From contig CAYZKY010000001.1 in NCBI GenBank assembly GCA_964478815.1, forward strand, positions 1 through 64,000: 64,000 nt of DNA, read 5' to 3'. The stretch comes from DASVNK01 sp964478815 (GTDB lineage Bacteria; Verrucomicrobiota; Verrucomicrobiia; Limisphaerales; SXQI01). Each line of letters begins with the position of its first letter. Position 1 is the first letter of the stretch. Under the pieces are notes generated by a model that searched no databases, was not told where the DNA came from, and worked only from the letters and a program-made list of their open reading frames with translations. Shown here in pieces: positions 1-8,027 of the stretch. Made by a program: the position numbers and the translations under genes.

Positions 1-1
1 C

Positions 2-31
2 CGCAACGACTCCATCTCCCTGGCCGCCTAA
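2..31 (+). CDS. Possible C-terminal end of an upstream gene (partial)
   Basis: The first bases read RNDSISLAA followed by a TAA stop in one frame, which would fit the last residues of a protein whose body lies before the window. The fragment is too short to identify or confirm. A 105-base gap follows before the next gene. Confidence 0.25.
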   Translation, partial: RNDSISLAA

Positions 32-136
32 TGTGAAGTATTTTGTCCTGCGCCCCGCCGCGTTTGCGCTCGATATTTTCCTCGCGGGGAGAGGAACGCC
101 GCCGTATTTTTAAGCCATCCGACCCTGAGGAATTTT

Positions 137-601
137 ATGGAAGTTGTCTTTTCGTGTTCGAGTTGCAAGCAACAGTTGGAGGCGGAAAGCACGATGTCGG
201 GGACTGCGATCAACTGCCCGGCATGCGGCGCCTCGATCGTGATCCCGGAACTGGATGCCGCCACCGCCCGCGCCCCGGCCGCGCCGCCCCCAGCGGACGA
301 GAAGCATTTCGTGGTGCCGGTGACGGATCGACCGACGGCGAGCTTGATCCAGAAGGCCCACGCGCCCCTGGAAGTGGCCGCCAAGCGGGAAGGGCGGAAG
401 CAGATGCAGGTGAAGTGCATCCGGCATACGGATTGCGTGGAGGTGGGGAAGGATCGATTCGACGAAATCGTCTCGAAATTCCTGGACGATGTAGGGGAGG
501 AAAACGTGGTTAACATCAGCATGTTCAACTACACGCATATCGATATGGGGACCCGCGCGCTGCTGACGGATTACGGAATCATGATCGTGTACAAGGGCTG
601 A
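137..601 (+). CDS. Zinc-ribbon domain protein of unknown function
   Basis: A 154-residue protein. Its N-terminus carries two CxxC pairs (C7/C10 and C27/C30), the pattern of a small zinc ribbon that binds one zinc ion. An Ala/Pro-rich linker (about 40-55) leads to a C-terminal half with no motif I recognise (RFDEIVSKFLDD, YGIMIVYKG). A GAGGA ribosome site lies five bases before the ATG, which supports this start. It has no membrane segment or signal peptide, so it is probably cytoplasmic. It converges with the HlyD-type gene downstream and shares no operon with it. The zinc ribbon is seen in the sequence; the cellular role is unknown. Confidence 0.8.
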   Translation: MEVVFSCSSCKQQLEAESTMSGTAINCPACGASIVIPELDAATARAPAAPPPADEKHFVVPVTDRPTASLIQKAHAPLEVAAKREGRKQMQVKCIRHTDCVEVGKDRFDEIVSKFLDDVGEENVVNISMFNYTHIDMGTRALLTDYGIMIVYKG

Positions 602-702
602 GGAACTTGGAGGAAAACCGGTCGGACCGAGTCGGCGCGACCGCAGCGGAGAGGAGGTCTGAAAACTTCGCAGCCGGGGAATTACCGCATTTGGCCCAAG
701 AA

Positions 703-1800
703 TTACGGCGCTTCCAGGAGAGCTTCGACCACTTCGCCCGGACGAACCATTTGTTTGAACCCTTCGGGCATGATGACCGCGATGGGCAGGCCAAGCTCGT
801 AGGGAGCGCCGGGCCGCATGAAAACGAGGTTGGTGATCACTTCGAACTGCGCGCCGACGGCGGCCAACTGGGTTTGGGCTTCGAACCGGCCTTTGGAGCG
901 GGTGCGCAGAATCACTGGCATGCCCGGAGCGGGATCAAGGGAGAGCGGGGGATGGAGGTATCCGATCAAGCGGCTGCCTTCCGTGGCGCTGACCGTCACG
1001 ACGGGCGCGCCGGGCAGGACGCTATCGCCCGGCTGGTGATGGACGACGGAGACTACGCCGGCGATGGGAGAGCGGAGGATGACCGGTTCGGAAGCGAGCG
1101 CGTTCAAATTGCGGCGCTGTTCTTCGAGGCTGGCCAGGGAGTCGGAGAAGGTGTTGTTGCGCTGGCTGGAGGTGACAAATTCGCCGAGATCGGCCGCGGC
1201 AGCCAGGCGGCCTTCGAGCTCGGTGACCAAGGCGGTCGTCTGCTCGACCTGCGCCTTGAGCGGAGCGGCGATCTTTTCGAAATAGTCGACCTCGATATCG
1301 CCGATGACGTTTTCTTCGCGGAGACGCTGCGCGATCTCGAAATCGCGTTCGGCGGGCTCGAGTTCGGCTTCGGCCATGGCGAGTTCGACCTTCTGCTTGA
1401 GGTACTCGACGCGTAGGCCATGAAAATCGAACGCGAGGCGGTCGCGGTCGATCAAGGCGGCGAGTTCAAGCTGGGAGAGGGAGATCTGGCTGCGGAGAAG
1501 CTGGAGCTGGGAATCGAGCCGCTGGTCGTCGAGGCTGATGACTTCGGCGATGGCCTGGCCGGCTTCGACCCGTTCGTATTGTTGCACGAAGAGATTGGTG
1601 ACAATGCCGGCTTGCGGGCTGATGACCGCGCGCTGCAAGGGCTCGACCTGCATGACCAGGGTGGCGGGCGCGACATGCTTCTGCCACAAGGCGCCGATGG
1701 TCAGGAGGACGGACGTGAACACCAGGACCGGGGCGTAGGCGTAGCGGAAGGACCGCCAACGCTGGCCGGGAGGAGTTGGGATGACCGGAAGGGGATCCAT
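703..1800 (-). CDS. HlyD-type membrane fusion (periplasmic adaptor) protein
   Basis: A 365-residue protein with a short cytoplasmic N-terminus, one membrane anchor (about residues 20-40), a lipoyl/barrel half (VISPQAGIVTNLFVQQYERVEAGQ), a long helical hairpin (about 90-220) and the second lipoyl half (ILRSPIAGVVSVVHHQPGDSVLPG). This is the architecture of adaptors that bridge inner-membrane transporters to the outer membrane. The ATG follows a GGAGG site and overlaps the stop of the DUF4956 gene as TGATG; a TTG just upstream is the only other start. No transporter ATPase or permease is in this operon, so its partner is unclear. It may work with the upstream VTC and DUF4956 proteins in an envelope process. 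Confidence 0.85.
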   Translation of the reverse strand: MDPLPVIPTPPGQRWRSFRYAYAPVLVFTSVLLTIGALWQKHVAPATLVMQVEPLQRAVISPQAGIVTNLFVQQYERVEAGQAIAEVISLDDQRLDSQLQLLRSQISLSQLELAALIDRDRLAFDFHGLRVEYLKQKVELAMAEAELEPAERDFEIAQRLREENVIGDIEVDYFEKIAAPLKAQVEQTTALVTELEGRLAAAADLGEFVTSSQRNNTFSDSLASLEEQRRNLNALASEPVILRSPIAGVVSVVHHQPGDSVLPGAPVVTVSATEGSRLIGYLHPPLSLDPAPGMPVILRTRSKGRFEAQTQLAAVGAQFEVITNLVFMRPGAPYELGLPIAVIMPEGFKQMVRPGEVVEALLEAP

Positions 1801-2486
1801 CAAACCTCCGATTCCTCCTCTGCCTTCAGGCCTGTGAGCCGGGAGACGCCGCGCAGGCCGCGCAGCTCGGTGAGCAACAAGTCGGTTTTCTCCGGATCGC
1901 GTAAGAGCAGGCGGTAAGAGAGGTCGGCACCCTCGAAGCCTTCATTGGTGCGCTGGCTGGCGCAGACGGCGTTGAGGCTGTGACGATGCAAGAGGGCCTT
2001 GAGGTCGGCCATTTCCTGCAAGGGGCGGCCCCAATGGAAGTTCACGACCATATGGTAACGCAGCCGAGAGCCGAAGTTGGTATACCAGAGGTACCACATG
2101 ATGCCGAGCGAGAAGAGGCAGGCGAGGATGGCGGTGGCGAACTTCATGGTGCCGCAGGCCATGCCCAGGACGATGGCCACCAGGATGTAGGAGCTATCGA
2201 GAGTATCCCGCAGAATGTTGCGGAAACGGACGATGGCGAAGACGGCCATGAGGCCGAAGGCGGTGATGAGGTTGTTATTCAGCACCGTCATGACCATCGC
2301 CACGACGGTGGGGATAACGACGAGGGAATTGACGAAGGAGCGGGAGTAGGACAATCCGCTGTGGGTGAGCATGTAGATCCAAGCGAGGGCATGGCCGCAG
2401 GCAAAGGCCAGCAGCAAAGCCATGAGCAACGCCGGGACGTCCGTCGGCGTTGGCGCGAAATCGCCACGAAAAAACCAATCTGTCAT
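1800..2486 (-). CDS. DUF4956 family membrane protein
   Basis: A 228-residue protein with about four hydrophobic segments in the first 150 residues (ALLMALLLAFACGHALAWIY, FVNSLVVIPTVVAMVMTVL, ILVAIVLGMACGTMKFATAI, then LACLFSLGIMWYLWY) and a soluble C-terminal region. The motif FGLMAVFAIVRFRNILRDT is characteristic of DUF4956, a family often found beside VTC-domain proteins. The start codon overlaps the VTC stop as ATGA, so the two are translationally coupled. The C-terminal part may fold as a small ferredoxin-like domain. The biochemical role is not established; the pairing suggests membrane-linked handling of a phosphate or other polymer. Confidence 0.85.
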   Translation of the reverse strand: MTDWFFRGDFAPTPTDVPALLMALLLAFACGHALAWIYMLTHSGLSYSRSFVNSLVVIPTVVAMVMTVLNNNLITAFGLMAVFAIVRFRNILRDTLDSSYILVAIVLGMACGTMKFATAILACLFSLGIMWYLWYTNFGSRLRYHMVVNFHWGRPLQEMADLKALLHRHSLNAVCASQRTNEGFEGADLSYRLLLRDPEKTDLLLTELRGLRGVSRLTGLKAEEESEV

Positions 2487-3334
2487 CAGGCAGGTTGCAA
2501 GGCTGCGGTTCCCAGCTCCGCCGGCCCCGATCGGGCGGGGGCGGGAGCAGGCATGGTAGCCGCAGGCGGCGGGCCGTCAAAGGCAAAGGCGCCGCTGACC
2601 TCGCGCTCTCCGGCCAGAGCGACCCCTTCCGCATACTTAGCCGCGCCGCACTGCATGAGGCCGAACACGCGGACCATGTCCCGAAACCAATCGGGAAACC
2701 GGTTGGTAAACTTGAGTTCGAGAATGACGGCGTTGCCGAACACGCGCACCGGGCGGATCATTTGGGTGGCGAGGCGGGCGGTGGGCTCGACATCGAACAG
2801 GACGTCGCGATCCATGGTGACGCGGACGGAATTATCGTAGGGGCTCATCCAGGCCTCGCGCATGTAGAAAATGTGGCCTTTGGGCGAGGCGCCGAGATTG
2901 ACCATGAGGCGGCAGAAATTCTGGAGCGCGACCAACTGACGGGGGTCCTTCGAGAGGAGGTGCTCGGGCTCGGGCAACTGGCCGGCGAGGAGGCCATCGA
3001 CGAACTGGCGCTTCACGCCGCCGCGTTGTTTGGAGATGGTGTTGTTCATCCGGCGCTTGATCTCGAAGAAGACGGGGGCATTGTCGCGATCTTCGTAGAA
3101 GCGGAGCCGGAGTTTGAAGCGGTTTTTGTCGCCATTGATGGTGGCCCGGTAGGTATGCAGGCTGGGAGAATCGACGTAGAGGCTGTGGACCGGGTAGGAG
3201 AAGTTGGGGAGCGTGGCGCCGTACTCGTCGATCTCAAGATAGGAGCGCACGAAGTCGCGCACGGCGAGCGCGACTTCTTCGGAGACGCTGTATTTCAACT
3301 CGAACCGCTGGAGCTGAAGCTTGTCTTGAGACAT
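2486..3334 (-). CDS. VTC-domain protein (polyphosphate polymerase-like)
   Basis: A 282-residue protein with the triphosphate-tunnel signature of the VTC family: FELKY near the N-terminus (the ExK motif), SLYVDSP, the basic strand RFKLRLRFY, and FEIKRRMNN. In yeast Vtc4 this fold makes polyphosphate from nucleoside triphosphate; bacterial members are usually next to DUF4956 genes, as here. The last 40 residues are Pro/Ala-rich and dispensable-looking. It is the first gene of a three-gene minus-strand operon and is preceded by a well-formed sigma-54 promoter with a leader of about 125 bases. The fold is well supported; polyphosphate synthesis is inferred from the family. Confidence 0.85.
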   Translation of the reverse strand: MSQDKLQLQRFELKYSVSEEVALAVRDFVRSYLEIDEYGATLPNFSYPVHSLYVDSPSLHTYRATINGDKNRFKLRLRFYEDRDNAPVFFEIKRRMNNTISKQRGGVKRQFVDGLLAGQLPEPEHLLSKDPRQLVALQNFCRLMVNLGASPKGHIFYMREAWMSPYDNSVRVTMDRDVLFDVEPTARLATQMIRPVRVFGNAVILELKFTNRFPDWFRDMVRVFGLMQCGAAKYAEGVALAGEREVSGAFAFDGPPPAATMPAPAPARSGPAELGTAALQPA

Positions 3335-3469
3335 GTCAGTATCGGCACCCTTCGTTCACCCTTATCGTGACCGGGGCGCTTTCGATTTGGTAACTCAAAA
3401 CGTCACACAAAAGTCACGAAAGCGCAACCACAGGGACCAACAGGGCAGTTGGGCGTGCGGAGTAAATTT

Positions 3470-3485
3470 AGCATGATTCGTGCCA
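3470..3485 (-). promoter_or_regulatory. Sigma-54 promoter for the VTC-DUF4956-HlyD operon
   Basis: On the minus strand the sequence reads TGGCACG-AATC-ATGCT. The -24 element is a perfect match, the -12 element matches four of five, and GG and GC are separated by exactly ten bases. Transcription would start near 3459, about 125 bases before the VTC start codon. The spacing and placement match four flagellar sites in this window. Confidence 0.7.
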
Positions 3486-3532
3486 AAATCATTGTTTTCC
3501 AAGGACTTAGAACCGAATGGCGGGCGACAGAA

Positions 3533-4621
3533 TCACCGATTGAACAGCGCCACCAGTCCAACGGCCGACAAGATCGCCAGGATCAGGAAGAAAATCTTCA
3601 CGAAACTGAGCGGGTGCTGGCCGGCAATACGACCGGTATGGCCGTTAACCAGGACCTGGTAGGCTTTCCGGCCGTAGTTGTAGCTCACGAGCCAGACGGG
3701 GAGGAGCACATGCTTGAAGGTCTGGCCGCTGAAGTTGGCCTGGACGCGCAAGTTCCGATGGGTGTCGCCCGGGACCTGGCTGGCGCACATTCCCTGAATT
3801 TCGGACTCCATGCGATCTCTCGATCGCTTGGCGGCGCCGATGAGGTCGAGTTGATACTGCTCGACGACCCAGCCGGCGACGTAATCGGGCGCGTAGGGGA
3901 TGAGCTCCTTGGTGGGGAATGGTTCGATCTTGGGCAGGAGTTCGCCGTGGACGCCTTTGGTGGCGGGGATGAGCGCATCGTCGAAAAAATGCCCGAGCCG
4001 GCCGGAAGAGGATTCCCACCGCGTGTGGCGCACCTGGCGGGTCTGGGTCTGGCCATTCGAATCGCGGTAGGTCTCGGTGGTGTAGTAGTAATAGCCGGAT
4101 TCGGCGGTCCAGGCCGCGTCGACCTGGGCATCGAACGTCCAGTACGGGAGGTAGACACCGTGGACGGTGTCGGTGAGGGCGGCCGATTTGAGGCGGTTTG
4201 GGGCAAACCAGCGGCTGCCGTACCATCGGCGGAGCGATTCGCGGACACCGGGCTGGTCGACTTTGAAGGCCAGAAGGCTTTCGGGACTGATGGGCGGCTT
4301 GACCTGCTCGTAGGGAATGATTTGCGCCGAGCCGCAGAACTCGCAGCGCTGCGCGACCTTCTCGGGATCGAAAACCGAGATGGCGTCGCAACTTTTGCAG
4401 CGGACGGAGACCTTGACCGCTTTCCAACCCCGGCTTTCGTCGGGAAGGTTGCGAAGCGCGGTGACAAGATCATGCTCCTTCACCCCGCCGGGGGCATCCG
4501 GAGATTGCATGGGGGCAACCGTCCCACAGTAGGGGCAGACCAGGGCCTGCCGGGACGGGTTCCAATGCGCCTCCGCCCCGCAGGCGGGACAGGCGAATTT
4601 CTCGCGGGCGACCGCTTCCAT
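3533..4621 (-). CDS. Membrane protein with two zinc ribbons (TFIIB-type)
   Basis: A 362-residue protein. The first 25 residues form one CxxC...CxxC ribbon (CPACG...CPYCG) and residues about 75-100 a second (CKSC...CEFCG). The middle contains aromatic-rich segments (LPYWTFDAQ, ESGYYYYTTETY) and the C-terminus one membrane helix (FVKIFFLILAILSAVGLVALF) that ends in FNR. This arrangement is typical of bacterial zinc-ribbon proteins encoded beside SPFH proteins. The start is fixed by a TAATG overlap with the SPFH stop; a longer open frame upstream is the antisense image of the SPFH gene. It may be anchored in the membrane by its C-terminal helix, with a role in membrane-domain organisation inferred only from its partner. 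Confidence 0.8.
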   Translation of the reverse strand: MEAVAREKFACPACGAEAHWNPSRQALVCPYCGTVAPMQSPDAPGGVKEHDLVTALRNLPDESRGWKAVKVSVRCKSCDAISVFDPEKVAQRCEFCGSAQIIPYEQVKPPISPESLLAFKVDQPGVRESLRRWYGSRWFAPNRLKSAALTDTVHGVYLPYWTFDAQVDAAWTAESGYYYYTTETYRDSNGQTQTRQVRHTRWESSSGRLGHFFDDALIPATKGVHGELLPKIEPFPTKELIPYAPDYVAGWVVEQYQLDLIGAAKRSRDRMESEIQGMCASQVPGDTHRNLRVQANFSGQTFKHVLLPVWLVSYNYGRKAYQVLVNGHTGRIAGQHPLSFVKIFFLILAILSAVGLVALFNR

Positions 4622-5676
4622 TAGCTCTTGAGGAACTCTTCGATGGCGGAACGGGTGATGCGGTAGGCGGAGCCGATCTTCTTGCCCTTCAACTGGCCGG
4701 CTTCGAGGCTGGCGAAGACGTCGGTTTCCGCGACGCCCAGCAGCTTGGCGGCGTCGGCGGGGCTGAGCAAATCGAAGGCGCCGGGCGCCGCCGCGGGGGC
4801 AGCCGGAGCCGAGGCGGGGGACTGGCCGGCCGCGAGCCCCTGCGCCAGTTGTTGCGCCATTGCGAGGCCGACGGCGAGGTCGGTTCCGGCACTGGCCCCG
4901 GAGCGGCCGGGCTGGGTGAGGCTCTCGGCCATCTGGAATTTGACGTAGTCGTTCAGATTGCCGACCGCGGACATGCTGGAACGCTTGTCGATCGCCTGTT
5001 CGACCTCGGGCGGGACCGAGATGTTTTCGACAATGAACGTGGCGATTTCGAGGCCGTACTTGGCCTGGACGATCGTGTTGATGAGCGGGAGCAAGGATTC
5101 GCCCAATTCGGAGTAGCGGGTGGCGACATCGAAGATGGGGACGCGGGCTTTGGCGAGAGCCTCGCTGAAGACGCTGACGACGCGCGACCGCATGGTTTCC
5201 TGGAACTCGTCCAGGCGAAAATGGTGGTCGGTGCCGGCGACTTCCTTGAGGAAGAGGGCGGGGTCGGTGATTTTGAAATCGAAGGTGCCAAAGGCGCGGG
5301 CGCGGACGACCCCGAGGTCCTCGTCGCGGAGCATGATGGGGTTGGAAGTGCCCCACTTGTTGCCGGTAAAGAGGCGGGTGACGACATAGTAGATGTCAGC
5401 CTTGAACGGGGATTCGAAGCCGTATTTCCACGAAGCAATCTTCGTGAGGATGGGAATATTGTCCGTGGTGAGGGAGTGTTTGCCGGGGCCGAAGGTGTCG
5501 CCGAACTGGCCCAGGTAAACGAACTGAGCGACCTGGCTTTCGCGAACAATCAGTTGCGCCCCGCGCTTGATGGCTTTGTCCTCATCCGGGAAACGGTAGG
5601 AGAGGGTGTCCCGCGAATCGTCGAGCCAGTCGATGACTTCGAGCAGCTCGCCCTTCAGAAAGTTCAATACTCCCAT
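4621..5676 (-). CDS. SPFH-domain protein with C-terminal excisionase-type HTH
   Basis: A 351-residue protein. The N-terminal two thirds (about 40-250) resemble the SPFH/virion-core-like family (stomatin and flotillin relatives), which assemble on membranes. An Ala/Pro-rich linker (about 270-300) joins it to a 50-residue C-terminal winged helix of the excisionase/MerR type (LLSPADAAKLLGVAETDVFASLEAGQ...AYRITRSAIEEFL). In this family the HTH fold often acts as a protein-binding module, so DNA binding is not certain. It heads a two-gene operon with the zinc-ribbon protein (TAATG overlap). AAGGAG lies upstream of the ATG. Confidence 0.8.
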   Translation of the reverse strand: MGVLNFLKGELLEVIDWLDDSRDTLSYRFPDEDKAIKRGAQLIVRESQVAQFVYLGQFGDTFGPGKHSLTTDNIPILTKIASWKYGFESPFKADIYYVVTRLFTGNKWGTSNPIMLRDEDLGVVRARAFGTFDFKITDPALFLKEVAGTDHHFRLDEFQETMRSRVVSVFSEALAKARVPIFDVATRYSELGESLLPLINTIVQAKYGLEIATFIVENISVPPEVEQAIDKRSSMSAVGNLNDYVKFQMAESLTQPGRSGASAGTDLAVGLAMAQQLAQGLAAGQSPASAPAAPAAAPGAFDLLSPADAAKLLGVAETDVFASLEAGQLKGKKIGSAYRITRSAIEEFLKS

Positions 5677-5796
5677 ATGTAAGGAGAGATTGACACGACG
5701 ACGGCGTCTCGGGAATTACAAATGCGAGCTGATTTTCGAAGGCGGCGGCGCGATGAGGATCAGGATGGCCGGGAGCGCCGCGACAGAAAGGTTCGC

Positions 5797-6846
5797 TCAG
5801 GGCGGAGCCGCGGGGGACTTGAGAAAATCGACCTTGGCGGTGAGTTCCGGGGTGAGGAACCGATCCGGATTGCGAATCTGGACTTTGACCTGGAGGGTGC
5901 CTTTTTGGCGATTGGCCTCCGGGGCTTTTTCGGCGACGTAGCCTTCGTACTGACGCTCCGGGTATGCTTCGGGGCTCACCCGGCATTTTTGGCCCAGAAC
6001 GACTTTGGCGACGTCGGCCTCATTGAGGTCGATCTCGACCTGAAGATCCTGGAGGTCGGCCAGAGCGATGAGGGCGGTGCTGGGGCCGCGGGTTCCGCCG
6101 AAGCTTTGCGGGGTGACGAGTTCGTTGGGGTCGACGAGCTTTTCCAGCACGACGCCGTTGATGGGGGAGCGGATGACGCACCAGTCGATGTAGGTCCGAA
6201 TATACTGCAGGGCTCCTTCCAGTTCGCTCACGGTCGCACGCGCGCCTTGGGCGGCGAGGCGAAGGTCGTCCTCGACCTGCTTGGATTCCACGTTGGCGAG
6301 GGTCAGCGCGCGCGCGCGCTCGTACTGGAGATGCGCCTTTTCCGCAGCCGCCTGGGCCGCGGCCAGGCGGCCTTCTGTTTCCCTGGCACGGGCTTGGTAC
6401 TCGGAATCGTCGAGGAGGACGACCACCTGGCTATTGGTCACGGCGTCGCCTTTTTTGACGCCGATCCAGCGCACGGTACCCATGAAGCGCGGGCTCAGCT
6501 CGATGCGCTCGCGAGCAATGATATAGCCGCTGACGGTGAGAATCGATTCATCGCCGCCCGAGGAAGCGGCGGCGGGCGAAGAGGCTGCGGCCGTCGAAGC
6601 CGGGGAATCGGTTTTAACGCCCGCGGCATTCGGAGCCGTCGAAGCCGGTGGCGCGGTTCGATCAGAAGGGTCGGCCTTGGCATTCCCCTTGAAGAGGCGC
6701 TCGTTATCCGAGGCGCGAGGAATGGCGAAATAGACGGCGGCGGCGGTGAGGCAGCCGACGAAAAGGAAGATGAGAAAGAGGGCCCGACGCGGGCGGGCTT
6801 TGCGCGCGGGATCGATGCGAAGTTCGTTGAGAAGATCCTTCTTCAT
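5797..6846 (-). CDS. ABC exporter periplasmic adaptor (MacA/DevB-like)
   Basis: A 349-residue protein with a basic cytoplasmic N-terminus, one membrane helix (ALFLIFLFVGCLTAAAVYFAI), a low-complexity Ala/Ser/Pro linker (about 55-95), then the adaptor core: first lipoyl half (LSPRFMGTVRWIGVKKGDAVTNSQVVVLLDD), a helical hairpin with the QARARETEGRLAAAQAAAEKAHLQYERA heptads, second lipoyl half (VIRSPINGVVLEKLVDPNE) and a beta-barrel. The start overlaps the preceding permease stop as ATGA. It completes a four-gene exporter operon and should connect the FtsX permeases to an outer-membrane channel, which is not encoded here. Substrate unknown. Confidence 0.85.
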   Translation of the reverse strand: MKKDLLNELRIDPARKARPRRALFLIFLFVGCLTAAAVYFAIPRASDNERLFKGNAKADPSDRTAPPASTAPNAAGVKTDSPASTAAASSPAAASSGGDESILTVSGYIIARERIELSPRFMGTVRWIGVKKGDAVTNSQVVVLLDDSEYQARARETEGRLAAAQAAAEKAHLQYERARALTLANVESKQVEDDLRLAAQGARATVSELEGALQYIRTYIDWCVIRSPINGVVLEKLVDPNELVTPQSFGGTRGPSTALIALADLQDLQVEIDLNEADVAKVVLGQKCRVSPEAYPERQYEGYVAEKAPEANRQKGTLQVKVQIRNPDRFLTPELTAKVDFLKSPAAPP

Positions 6847-8006
6847 ACCGATTTGAGGGAGGCAATGACCGGAAGGCGGGAGGCGCGGACGGCGGGGAGA
6901 AAACTGCCGACGATGCCGACGATGACCGAAAAGCCGAGGCCGTTCAGGATGAGTTCGAGCGTGATGCGGAACTCGAAGACGACCTCGCTGAAGCTGGCAA
7001 AATTGATGGTGCCGGTCGACTTGCCATTGACCCAAAAGGCGAGGGCGCACCCGAGCAGGCCACCGAGCAAGGCGAGAAAGGCCCCTTCCAGGATGAAGCC
7101 AAGCAGAACGGAGCGGCGGCGAAAGCCGAGGACGCGAAGCGTGCCGACTTCGCGGGTGCGGGAGCCGACACTGGCGTACATGGTGTTCATGGCGGAGAAG
7201 ACCGCTCCGATGGACATGGCGATGGCGAGGAATTTGCCCATCCAGCGGATTGGGACGGCGGTGCCAGTCTGACTTTTGTAGTACTCGGTCTCGGGCACGG
7301 CCTGGAGCGGGAGGCGCTTGTCGTCCTGGATCCGGGCGGTGATGGCGGGGGCGCGGTTGGTGTCGTCGACGCGGATCAGAACGCTCGAATAAAAATCGCG
7401 GTCGAAAATCGAGCGGACCTCATCGGCATCCATCCATAGTTCGGAGTCGAAGGCGCTGCGGCCGGCGTCGAAGGAGCCGACCACTTTGAGATCGGCGCCG
7501 GCGGTGCGGAAGGTGCCGCCGATTTCCATGTTGAGAAAGCGCGCGGCCAGGCGATCGGCGACGACCACTTCACGCTTGCCGGGAGTGAACCAACGGCCCT
7601 GGGTGAGCTTGACCTGGGGGCGAACCTGCGCGCCCATCGGACCGATGCCGCGCACCTGGACGTTCGCCTCGCCAGGAGGGTCGCGCCGCGGGAGGGAGAT
7701 GAGGACGAGGACATCGGCGGTGGCTAATGGTTTGTCGGCGGCGTCTTTGGCAACGCCTTCGAGATACTGGATGAGGCGAAATTGTTCGAGAGTGACCTGG
7801 CTGCTGGACTCGGCGGTGGAGCCTTTGCGGACGATCATGAGGTTGCGCGGGTCGCCCGTGTTGGCGCTGCTTTTTTCGAGGCCGGCGGCGAGGGCGTTGA
7901 CCATGATGTAAACGGCCACGACCAGGCCGATGCCGAGGATCGTGGCGACGGTGGAGCGCCAGCGCACCAGGACATTGCGGATATTATAGCGGATGGGCAA
8001 CGCCAT
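6843..8006 (-). CDS. FtsX/MacB-type ABC permease (second copy)
   Basis: A 387-residue permease: N-terminal membrane helix (VATILGIGLVVAVYIMVNALAAGL), a large periplasmic domain (about 45-265), and three C-terminal helices beginning near FLAIAMSIGAVFSAMNTMYASV, with the cytoplasmic segment GSRTREVGTLRVLGFRRRSVL that couples to the ATPase. These features define the type VII (MacB/LolC) exporters, which move substrates through the periplasm by mechanotransmission rather than through a pore in the membrane. It differs clearly from the neighbouring permease, so the exporter is probably a heterodimer. Confidence 0.88.
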   Translation of the reverse strand: MALPIRYNIRNVLVRWRSTVATILGIGLVVAVYIMVNALAAGLEKSSANTGDPRNLMIVRKGSTAESSSQVTLEQFRLIQYLEGVAKDAADKPLATADVLVLISLPRRDPPGEANVQVRGIGPMGAQVRPQVKLTQGRWFTPGKREVVVADRLAARFLNMEIGGTFRTAGADLKVVGSFDAGRSAFDSELWMDADEVRSIFDRDFYSSVLIRVDDTNRAPAITARIQDDKRLPLQAVPETEYYKSQTGTAVPIRWMGKFLAIAMSIGAVFSAMNTMYASVGSRTREVGTLRVLGFRRRSVLLGFILEGAFLALLGGLLGCALAFWVNGKSTGTINFASFSEVVFEFRITLELILNGLGFSVIVGIVGSFLPAVRASRLPVIASLKSV

Positions 8007-8027
8007 AGGTCGTTCTTGGAGGCGGGT

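Noticed and set aside
4622..5356. Upstream extension of the zinc-ribbon gene
   Set aside because: Arg/Pro/His-rich reading of the same strand in another frame of the SPFH gene; the TAATG overlap gives the real start.
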